Assembly: GCA_902468695.1 (NCBI GenBank)
Contig: CABQZS010000132.1
Span: forward strand, 1-13,149
DNA from: an uncultured Collinsella sp.
Lineage (GTDB): Bacteria; Actinomycetota; Coriobacteriia; Coriobacteriales; Coriobacteriaceae
Length of the DNA stretch: 13,149 bases
Reading direction: 5' to 3'
Both the position numbers and the translations under genes were made by a program. The notes under the pieces were generated by a model. It saw nothing but the letters and a program-made list of their open reading frames with translations, ran no database searches and had not been told where the DNA came from. Below are positions 7,962 through 13,149 of this stretch, in pieces; within the stretch, counting starts at the first letter, position 1, and each line of letters starts with the position of its first letter.

Positions 7962-8996
7962 TCACTCGACACCGTACAGTTGCTGCGCCGTACCGCCAAG
8001 CACAAGGTCGCTGTCTGTATCGCTCAGATTTGCAGCGCGAACGCAGGCGACGCCCTCGGTGAGCCACTCGCGTTTAACGGGATAGCTCGTGCCAAAAACG
8101 ATATGGTCTGCACCCAGCACGTCAACCGCGCAGGCGAGGAGTGTCTTGCCCCAAGGCTGAGCATGGGACATGTCGAAATAGATGTTGTTCTCGAGGCGCC
8201 TGGAAACGGTCTCGGTATCGACCTGAAAACGGCCAGAGGCATCAGGGCGCTTGGGACCATGAGGCAGCAGCATCTCCTTGAACGCAAAGTATGCGCCGCC
8301 GAGCATGGAGTGGACCATCTTGATATTGGGGTAGCGCTCAAAGAAATCACCAAAGATCTCTCGGCCGATCGCCGTAGTTTGGTCGACGCAGCGGCCATAA
8401 GAGCGGCGAAGGTTGTCGTACGCGAGAAGCGACTCGTTCTCGACCGGCACGGGAACATGGTGCACGTAAACGGTGACATGGCGTTCGTTCAGGTGCTCGA
8501 AAAAGCTCGAGAAGACCTGGTCGTCGAGATAGCGCTTGCCGTAGTGAGCGCAGAGCTGCACACCCGCAAAACCATCGTCGAGCCTGCGGTCGAGCTCCTC
8601 CAAATTCGCTTTGGTGCCAAAGGGCGGCACGGCGACAAGCGGAATCAGACGGCCACTTGACGCCTTCGCGTCAGCAGCCATACCGTCGTTGAAACGCCGG
8701 CACATCTCGAGCGACATCCACTCGTGACAGCCGGGGAGCTTGAGAATCGCCTTGTCGACCCCCGCCTCATCCATATCGGCCAAGCGCTTCTCGAGGGTGT
8801 AGTCGCCCTCAATGTAGTTAAGACCCGGAGAACCGGCGGGCATCTCGATCACGATCTGTCGTTTGCCGGCTGAATTCATGGTCAGATAGCCTTCGGTGTC
8901 GTAGGCGCGGGGTACCTCGGCCAAAAACTGTTCACAGAGCGTCTCGTCATGAAAGATGCGCTCGTCGAACCAGTAGGAATTTGCATCGATAATCAT
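7962..8996 (-). CDS. Amidohydrolase-2-like (ACMSD-type TIM barrel) protein lacking key metal ligands
   Basis: A 344-residue protein with the layout of amidohydrolase family 2 (ACMSD/LigW-like hydrolases and decarboxylases): a first strand MIIDANSYW, a helix with LADMDEAGVDKAIL (72-85), LIPLVAVPPFG (118-127), VTVYVHHVPV (174-183), PNIKMVHSMLGG (223-234), NIYFDMSH (271-278) and DHIVFGTSYPVKREW (297-311). Active members have an N-terminal D-x-H-x-H; here the positions are Asn6 and Tyr8. The catalytic Asp of the G-S-D-Y-P motif is Ser304. His179/His180 and His229 remain. The normal metal site is therefore incomplete. It is the first gene of the operon, with a modest ribosome binding site (GGCGG, 9 bases from the ATG at 8996-8994). 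It could be a divergent enzyme with a different metal requirement or a non-catalytic binder. Confidence 0.8.
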   Translation of the reverse strand: MIIDANSYWFDERIFHDETLCEQFLAEVPRAYDTEGYLTMNSAGKRQIVIEMPAGSPGLNYIEGDYTLEKRLADMDEAGVDKAILKLPGCHEWMSLEMCRRFNDGMAADAKASSGRLIPLVAVPPFGTKANLEELDRRLDDGFAGVQLCAHYGKRYLDDQVFSSFFEHLNERHVTVYVHHVPVPVENESLLAYDNLRRSYGRCVDQTTAIGREIFGDFFERYPNIKMVHSMLGGAYFAFKEMLLPHGPKRPDASGRFQVDTETVSRRLENNIYFDMSHAQPWGKTLLACAVDVLGADHIVFGTSYPVKREWLTEGVACVRAANLSDTDSDLVLGGTAQQLYGVE

Positions 8997-9028
8997 TGGT
9001 TGGAACCGCCTTTCATCTTGTTGAAAAC

Positions 9029-9058
9029 ATTCTAGAAAAGCAGGTACCCGGACATCAA
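9029..9058 (-). promoter_or_regulatory. Sigma-70-type promoter of the amidohydrolase/ceramidase-like/PTS operon
   Basis: On the minus strand, -35 TTGATG (9058-9053), an 18-base spacer and -10 TAGAAT (9034-9029, five of six to consensus). Transcription would start near 9022, giving a leader of about 26 bases before the ATG at 8996. The rather poor -35 fits a promoter that needs an activator, which the adjacent dyad could serve. Confidence 0.6.
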
Positions 9059-9077
9059 TTCCAGCTTAAGCCCACTG

Positions 9078-9094
9078 TATTCCATTTTGGAATA
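9078..9094. promoter_or_regulatory. LysR-type operator dyad upstream of the operon
   Basis: A perfect 7-bp inverted repeat, TATTCCA-TTT-TGGAATA, containing a T-N11-A core (T9080 to A9092). Its centre lies about 64 bases upstream of the predicted start, the usual place of a LysR recognition site. A further ATTCCA half-site at 9058-9063 overlaps the -35, 21 bases (two helical turns) from the left arm, where a LysR activation site is expected. Which regulator binds is inference; the LysR protein encoded at 2868-3791 is the first candidate. Confidence 0.6.
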
Positions 9095-9164
9095 GAACTT
9101 ACCGCTCACGCGCGAACCTCGCCCGCTCAACGAAACAAGCGCTAACAGCACGGGCTTAGACAGA

Positions 9165-9201
9165 AAACGGTCGGCCCGCATCCGTTGCGGGCCGACCGTT
9201 T
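9165..9201 (-). terminator. Strong intrinsic terminator of the HTH-transaminase gene
   Basis: A perfect 16-bp, GC-rich stem (AAACGGTCGGCCCGCA at 9165-9180 against 9186-9201) with a 5-base loop. Read on the minus strand it is followed by TTTTCTGTCT, a usable U-tract. It lies 22 bases after the transaminase stop codon and separates that gene from the operon promoter at 9058-9029. Confidence 0.88.
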
Positions 9202-9222
9202 CATTACAGGCTACCTTTGCCG

Positions 9223-10743
9223 TTACGCCTGGCGGTAGTGATCGAAGAAGTCGGCGAGGTCTTCGAGGGACTCTTTGAGCACTTCCATGCGCGGCAGGTA
9301 CACGATACGGAAGTGGTCGGGCTCAGCCCAGTTGAAGCCGCCGCCGCGCGTGATCAGGATCTTCTTCTCGTGCAGCAGGTCAAGGGCGAACTGCTCGTCA
9401 TCGGTGATGTTGAACTTCTTCACATCCATCTTGGGGAAGATGTAGAACGCCGCGCGCGGCTTAACCACCGAGATGCCGTCAATCTTGTTGAGCGCCTCAT
9501 ACACAAAGTTGCGCTGCTCGTAGACACGGCCGCCGGGACGGATGTAGTCGTTAACGGACTGATGGCCACCGAGTGCCGTCTGAACGATCGACTGAGCCGG
9601 CACGTTGGAGCACAGGCGCATGTTGGAGAGCATGTTAATGCCCATGATGAAGTCGCTCATGCAGCGCTGGTTGCCCGAAAGCACCATCCAGCCAATACGA
9701 TAGCCCGCGATCATGTGCGACTTGGAAAGGCCGCTAAAGGTGACGCAAGGCAGATCAGGAGCGAGCGAGGCAATCGAGACGTGCTCGTAGCCGTCCATGC
9801 ACAGGCGGTCGTAGATCTCATCGGCAAAGATCATCAGCTGATGCCTGCGTGCAATCTCGACGATGCCCTCGAGCACCTCGCGCGGATAGACGGAACCCGT
9901 GGGGTTGTTTGGGTTGATGATGACGAGGGCTTTGGTCGCGCTCGTAATCTTGGACTCCATATCCTCCAGGTCGGGATACCAATCCGCCTGCTCGTCACAC
10001 AGATAATGTACGGGATGACCGCCGGCAAGGGTTGCGCACGCCGTCCAGAGCGGATAGTCGGGGCTGGGGATCAGAATCTCGTCGCCATTGTCGAGCAGCG
10101 CGTTCATCGAAAGCTGAATGAGCTCGGACACGCCGTTGCCCGTGTAGATATGCTCCATCTGAACGTTGGGCAGGCCCTTGATCTGCGAATACTGCATGAT
10201 CGCCTTGCGCGCAGAGAACAGGCCACGCGAGTTGGAATAGCCTTCGCAGTCGGGCAGCTGCTGGCGCATGTCCTTGATGACCTCATCGGGCGTGCGGAAA
10301 CCGAAGGGCGCCGGGTTGCCGATATTGAGCTTGAGGATGCGCTCGCCCTCGTCCTCCATACGGGCGGCCTCGTCGACGACGGGACCGCGCACGTCATACA
10401 GGACGTTATCGAGCTTGGTGGATTTAGAAAAAGTACGCATGGTGGTGCTCCTTGCAATTTGAGCTGAGGGATGGGGTTCGGGCTTGGAATCGTTGCGGGG
10501 TGATGATGCCTCGCCTTGATCGGCGTCGCCGGCAAGCAGCCAGGTGACATCGACCTCCAAAATACGGGCGAGCAGCTCAGCCACGTCGCGCCGCGGGATC
10601 GTCTTGCCGCTCACATATTGGCTCATCTGACTCTTGCCGAGTTTTTTGCCGAGCATCTCCGATGCGCGGATTACGTCCGACTGGCGAACGTCGCGATCGG
10701 ACATAGTCTGTCGCAGGCGATCGCTAAACGTCTCTTGGGCCAC
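9223..10743 (-). CDS. alaA: XRE-type HTH fused to AlaA-like alanine transaminase
   Basis: A 506-residue fusion. Residues 1-72 are an XRE/Cro-type helix-turn-helix (FSDRLRQTMSDRDVRQSDVI, SQMSQYVSGKTIPRRDVAEL, ILEVDVTWLLAG). Residues 73-101 form a Pro/Ser-rich linker. From residue 102 to the end the sequence closely follows E. coli AlaA, a fold-type I PLP transaminase making alanine from pyruvate and glutamate: LNIGNPAPFGF, NGVSELI, PDYPLWTA, INPNNPTGSVYP, FADEIYD and FSGLSKSHMIAGYRIGW, with the PLP Lys at 341 (240 counted from Met102). The chosen start is the GTG at 10743-10741, with AAGGAGG 5 bases upstream; the longer ATG at 10794 would cross the operator. The linker contains an internal ATG (10440) with its own AAGGAG, so a 405-residue enzyme without HTH is likely also made. 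It is probably monocistronic and autoregulated. Confidence 0.88.
   Translation of the reverse strand: MAQETFSDRLRQTMSDRDVRQSDVIRASEMLGKKLGKSQMSQYVSGKTIPRRDVAELLARILEVDVTWLLAGDADQGEASSPRNDSKPEPHPSAQIARSTTMRTFSKSTKLDNVLYDVRGPVVDEAARMEDEGERILKLNIGNPAPFGFRTPDEVIKDMRQQLPDCEGYSNSRGLFSARKAIMQYSQIKGLPNVQMEHIYTGNGVSELIQLSMNALLDNGDEILIPSPDYPLWTACATLAGGHPVHYLCDEQADWYPDLEDMESKITSATKALVIINPNNPTGSVYPREVLEGIVEIARRHQLMIFADEIYDRLCMDGYEHVSIASLAPDLPCVTFSGLSKSHMIAGYRIGWMVLSGNQRCMSDFIMGINMLSNMRLCSNVPAQSIVQTALGGHQSVNDYIRPGGRVYEQRNFVYEALNKIDGISVVKPRAAFYIFPKMDVKKFNITDDEQFALDLLHEKKILITRGGGFNWAEPDHFRIVYLPRMEVLKESLEDLADFFDHYRQA
10438..10453 (-). promoter_or_regulatory. Internal ribosome binding site and ATG for a stand-alone AlaA
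   Basis: Inside the fusion gene, AAGGAG (10453-10448) lies 7 bases before the in-frame ATG at 10440-10438. Translation from here gives MRTFSKSTKLDNVLYDVRGP and 405 residues to the stop, the length I recall for E. coli AlaA, with the PLP lysine at residue 240 as in that enzyme. The spacing is as good as at the first start. Confidence 0.65.
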
Positions 10744-10761
10744 AGGAACCTCCTTGCTGGC

Positions 10762-10846
10762 AAAGTTCAATTTATAGAACACGAATTGAACCATGGTTCA
10801 ATTTAGCAAGCAGTATAACGCGGCGCTTCATTCGAAAGTTCAATTT
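10762..10846. promoter_or_regulatory. Palindrome and repeat cluster at the HTH-transaminase promoter
   Basis: A perfect 20-bp palindrome, AATTGAACCATGGTTCAATT, lies at 10784-10803. GTTCAATTT occurs three times in the same direction, at 10765, 10796 and 10838 (31 and 42 bases apart, about three and four DNA turns), and AAAGTTCAATTT is repeated exactly at 10762-10773 and 10835-10846. On the minus strand a promoter can be drawn with -35 TTGAAC (10801-10796) and -10 TATAAA (10776-10771), spacer 19; TATACT at 10817-10812 is another -10. Bound protein would cover either promoter. The encoded HTH is the obvious candidate ligand. Confidence 0.65.
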
Positions 10847-10905
10847 CATAAGAAAATGTATCGGACTCCGAGATCTGCCCAAAGCAAACAATGGCGTGTA
10901 CACGT

Positions 10906-11763
10906 TTAGAGGTATTCGAGAAAACGGGCGGCGGCAAGCGAAACATCGGCCGTTCGATATATGGCATTGATCTGCCGATGGGGATGTCCCTCGAGCGAAC
11001 GCACGGCAACATCGAACTGACAACGGCGCAAGATGAGCGCGGGAAGAATGCTCACGCCCAGGCCGTCCTCGACCATAGCCATAATCGCATAATCATCCCA
11101 GGTCGACAGCTTGGAGCACACCGTCAGCCCCGCCCGACGGAACAGCGGCGTAATCTCGTCATCGGTGCCGCGTTCTAGCAGAATAAACTGCTCGTTAGCC
11201 AAATCGGAAAGAGAGACGGCCTCCGCCGTGGCAAGCAAAGAGCCTGCCGGCACTACCGCCATCAACTCGTCGCGCACCAAAGGCCGCGATGCCATGCCAT
11301 TTTCTCGGGGCTCATGCGGGATAAAGCCCAGATCGCAGCGGCCCTCTGACACCCATTGTTCAATCTCTGAGTAATCGCCCATCAGCAACTCGTAATCGAC
11401 GTCCGGGTGATCGGCGCGAAAGCGCGCAATCACTGGCGGCAGCACGTGGGTCGCCACACTCGAAAACGTACCGATGCAGATTTTGCCGCGCATGAGCCCG
11501 CGCATCTCATCCACCCGTCGCTGCAAGCGAGTGAATTCCTCGCAGAGCGCCTCGACAGCCGGCATGACCTGCCGCCCGTCGGCAGAAAGCACTACGCCCT
11601 CGCGACTGCGGTCGAGCACCTTAAAGCCCCAATCGGCCTCAAGATCGGCCACCATACGGCTCACGCCCGACTGCGAATAGCTCAGGCGCTCGGCAGCACG
11701 CGTAAAGCTTCCGGCGCGCACCGTCTCCAGCAGCACCTGCATCTTTTGAATATTCGTTTCCAC
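10906..11763 (-). CDS. LysR-family transcriptional regulator, divergent from an EamA exporter
   Basis: A 285-residue LysR protein. The winged helix-turn-helix spans residues 1-65 (VLLETVRAGSFTRAAERLSY, SQSGVSRMVADLE, FKVLDRSREGVVLSADG), followed by an effector-binding domain from about 93 (KICIGTFSSVATHVLPPVIA, CDLGFIPHE, LMAVVPAGSLLA, VEDGLGVSILPAL). The start is a GTG at 11763-11761 with GGAGG 6 bases upstream. It is read away from the EamA transporter across a 118-base gap with two dyads, the classic layout for a LysR gene controlling its neighbour. The effector is unknown; an amino acid or another exported metabolite would fit. No clear terminator is visible after the stop at 10906, so some read-through toward the transaminase gene is possible. 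Confidence 0.92.
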   Translation of the reverse strand: METNIQKMQVLLETVRAGSFTRAAERLSYSQSGVSRMVADLEADWGFKVLDRSREGVVLSADGRQVMPAVEALCEEFTRLQRRVDEMRGLMRGKICIGTFSSVATHVLPPVIARFRADHPDVDYELLMGDYSEIEQWVSEGRCDLGFIPHEPRENGMASRPLVRDELMAVVPAGSLLATAEAVSLSDLANEQFILLERGTDDEITPLFRRAGLTVCSKLSTWDDYAIMAMVEDGLGVSILPALILRRCQFDVAVRSLEGHPHRQINAIYRTADVSLAAARFLEYL

Positions 11764-11881
11764 GACACGCCTCCACCTTTACATGATTGTTTGTCATGTT
11801 AGCCATGCATTATATTCGCTTTTCTTCTATTGCCAGTTCACCCATAGTGAACATGCTCGAATATAGAGGGGACGAAAGCGC
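11764..11881. promoter_or_regulatory. Divergent control region of the LysR/EamA pair
   Basis: Two inverted repeats are visible: ACATGA-N7-TCATGT at 11781-11799 and GTTCAC-CCATA-GTGAAC at 11836-11852, the second with a T-N11-A core. On the minus strand a perfect -10 TATAAT (11814-11809) serves the LysR gene, and the second dyad covers its -35 region, as expected for autorepression. On the plus strand TTGTTT (11787-11792), an 18-base spacer and TATATT (11811-11816) form a possible exporter promoter. The two promoters overlap, so they may compete. Confidence 0.55.
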
Positions 11882-12793
11882 ATGGACAACGGACTGTTTA
11901 CGTACTTAGCAGCATTGCTATTGTTTGGCTCCAACGGCATCATCGCCGCTGCCATCGCGCTGCCGAGCTCCGATATCGTGCTACTGCGCACGTTTTTGGG
12001 CGCCCTCTCGCTTGTCACTATCCTTGCCATCACCCAACGCCATAAACTGCAGGCGCCATCTCGTCCCCGCGAAGCCGCAGCACTCCTTCTGTCGGGAGCC
12101 GCGCTGGGTGCCAGCTGGATTTTTCTGTTCCGTGCCTACCAGACGATCGGCGTCGGCGTATCCTCGCTACTGTACTACTGTGGCCCCATCATTGTCATGG
12201 CGCTCTCCCCACTCATCTTTGGTGAAAAACTGACCGGCGGCAAAATCGCCGGGTTTATCGCCGTCGCCTGCGGTGCTTTTCTCATTGCAGCACAAGGTCT
12301 AGGCGGCAATATGCCCATTGCGGGTATCGTCTGCGGTATCGCCTCGGCATTTTGCTATGCGCTGATGGTCATCGCTAGCAAGGGTGCGCCACACATCGAA
12401 GGCCTCGAGAACTCCACGCTCCAGGTGAGCGCCGCCTTTGTGACCGCGCTGGTCCTCACGCTCATCACGCAGGGCGCTCCCTCATTCCTGTCCGCCAGCG
12501 TCGCCGCCAGTATTGATTGGCACGCCGTCGTCATGCTCGGCGTCGTCAACACCGGCATCGGTTGCCTGCTCTACTTTAGTGCCGTCGCCAAGCTGCCCGT
12601 CCAGACCGTCGCGGTCGTCGGCTACCTCGAGCCGCTTTCGGCCGTCGTGTTCTCGGCCGTCCTTTTGGGCGAAGCCATAACACCGGTCCGCCTGATGGGC
12701 GCCGCACTTATCATCGGCGGCGCGATCTTTTGCGAACTCGCCGGCAAACGCACAGGCGCCAAAGCGGGCATCGCCCAGGCGGCACGTGCTTAA
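11882..12793 (+). CDS. EamA/DMT-family membrane exporter
   Basis: A 303-residue protein with about ten transmembrane helices in two EamA repeats (residues about 3-135 and 146-285). Each repeat ends with the family's Gly-Glu signature: FGEKLTGGKIAGFIAVACGA in the first and LGEAITPVRLMGAALIIGG in the second. Members of the drug/metabolite transporter superfamily with this layout mostly export amino acids or metabolites (RhtA- or YdcZ-like roles), some carry sugars or nucleosides. The start at 11882 has GAGGGG about 10 bases upstream. Divergent to a LysR gene, which probably controls it. The substrate cannot be deduced from sequence. Confidence 0.9.
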   Translation: MDNGLFTYLAALLLFGSNGIIAAAIALPSSDIVLLRTFLGALSLVTILAITQRHKLQAPSRPREAAALLLSGAALGASWIFLFRAYQTIGVGVSSLLYYCGPIIVMALSPLIFGEKLTGGKIAGFIAVACGAFLIAAQGLGGNMPIAGIVCGIASAFCYALMVIASKGAPHIEGLENSTLQVSAAFVTALVLTLITQGAPSFLSASVAASIDWHAVVMLGVVNTGIGCLLYFSAVAKLPVQTVAVVGYLEPLSAVVFSAVLLGEAITPVRLMGAALIIGGAIFCELAGKRTGAKAGIAQAARA

Positions 12794-12950
12794 AAGCCCC
12801 TGCTTTGAAATGCTACCTGCGTAGATAAATAATCCCCAGCTGAGGATTATTGTCTAAAATAACCCGATGTGCCAAACTGCTCTTGTATGTATAAAGACGA
12901 CATAAAGTTTTTTGTCCTAGACAGATAACCGGATGTCTAAGGGAGTCCTC
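12794..12950. promoter_or_regulatory. Intergenic region between the EamA exporter and kup
   Basis: It holds a near-perfect 24-bp palindrome at 12828-12851 (arms AATAATCC and GGATTATT around a CAGCTG core, one mismatched pair), 35 bases after the exporter stop. This could be a weak terminator or a protein-binding site; the bases after it are not U-rich. A TATAAA at 12890-12895 is a candidate -10 for kup without a clear -35. An imperfect direct repeat ATAACC(C/G)GATGT occurs at 12859-12870 and 12925-12936. Confidence 0.45.
12916..12942 (+). promoter_or_regulatory. Hairpin in the kup leader touching the ribosome binding site
   Basis: CCTAGACA (12916-12923) can pair with TGTCTA-A-GG (12934-12942) across a 10-base loop, with one bulged A at 12940. 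The 3' arm includes the first two G of the GGGAG Shine-Dalgarno (12941-12945) and an alternative in-frame ATG at 12933. Pairing would reduce access to the start, suggesting translational control, but the stem is short. Confidence 0.35.
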
Positions 12951-13149
12951 GTGGCACACAATAAACTGGAGGCAAGCCTCCAAGACCAGCGCGGGCAAGG
13001 CGGGCACGGAGCCATCCCCCTCTCCGCTGGCATGCTGCTCGTAACGCTCGGCGTCGTCTATGGCGACATCGGCACGAGCCCCATGTACACCATGAAATCA
13101 ATCGTCGCCAACAACGGCGGCATCGGCACCGTCAGCGAAGATATGATCC
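12951..13149 (+). CDS. kup: Kup-family potassium uptake protein (partial, 5' end only)
   Basis: The visible 66 codons show the N-terminus of a KUP/HAK/KT potassium transporter. After a hydrophilic start (MAHNKLEASLQDQRGQGGHG), residues about 25-50 hold the first membrane helix with the family signature LGVVYGDIGTSPMYTMKSIV. Kup proteins are about 600 residues or more with twelve helices and a cytosolic C-terminus and move K+ with protons; the rest lies beyond the right edge. I chose the GTG at 12951 because GGGAG ends 5 bases upstream; an in-frame ATG at 12933 would add six residues (MSKGVL) but has no clear ribosome binding site. Confidence 0.9.
   Translation, partial: MAHNKLEASLQDQRGQGGHGAIPLSAGMLLVTLGVVYGDIGTSPMYTMKSIVANNGGIGTVSEDMI

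Noticed and set aside
9217..10467. A 416-codon open frame on the plus strand opposite the transaminase gene
   Set aside because: It is exactly antisense to a clearly recognised enzyme, matches no family, and long antisense frames are common in GC-rich codon usage.
10861..10871. TCGGACTCCGA short inverted repeat after the second LysR gene
   Set aside because: Five-bp arms with a one-base centre cannot form a hairpin and no U-tract follows, so it is not a credible terminator.
12794..12950. c-di-AMP (ydaO-type) riboswitch upstream of kup
   Set aside because: The region is short and I cannot find the conserved motif blocks of that riboswitch.

Overview
The window reads as chromosomal DNA of a fairly GC-rich actinobacterium that uses strong AGGAG-type ribosome binding sites, GTG as well as ATG starts, and short intergenic gaps. 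The gene mix (a beta-glucoside-type PTS permease, LysR regulators, a Kup potassium transporter, a winged-helix protein with an Arg/Gly tail) and the protein style suggest a gut Coriobacteriia member such as Collinsella. That assignment is inference. No rRNA, tRNA, insertion sequence, CRISPR array or phage gene was seen.

Layout, left to right. (1) The 5' part of a minus-strand gene for a MarR-like winged-helix protein with an acidic N-terminus and an Arg/Gly-rich tail, cut by the left edge. (2) A minus-strand MFS drug-efflux-type transporter, divergent from a plus-strand pair: a short peptide deformylase-like protein and a LysR regulator. (3) A convergent junction with a shared hairpin terminator at about 3854-3894. 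(4) A minus-strand four-gene operon read from 8996 down to 3915: amidohydrolase-2-like protein, two tandem neutral-ceramidase-like hydrolases, and a PTS EIIBC permease. It has a good sigma-70 promoter at 9058-9029 and a LysR-style dyad centred near -64. A strong terminator at 9165-9201 insulates it from the gene before it. (5) A minus-strand gene fusing an XRE-type helix-turn-helix to an AlaA-like alanine transaminase. An internal ribosome binding site and ATG lie exactly where the stand-alone enzyme would begin, and the promoter region carries a palindrome and repeats that look like an autoregulatory operator. (6) A minus-strand LysR regulator divergent from a plus-strand EamA/DMT exporter. 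(7) The first 66 codons of a plus-strand kup potassium transporter, cut by the right edge.

Two systems deserve most attention. The first is the PTS/ceramidase-like/amidohydrolase operon. It looks like import and phosphorylation of a sugar-like compound followed by amide cleavage inside the cell, because the hydrolases have no signal peptide. One ceramidase-like protein keeps all the expected metal ligands; the other and the amidohydrolase have lost several. The convergent LysR gene is a reasonable candidate regulator. The second is the HTH-transaminase gene, which appears built to make two proteins: a DNA-binding transaminase of 506 residues and a plain 405-residue enzyme from an internal start. 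This could link alanine/pyruvate metabolism or PLP status directly to transcription. Neither reading has been tested here; both rest on sequence features and family knowledge.
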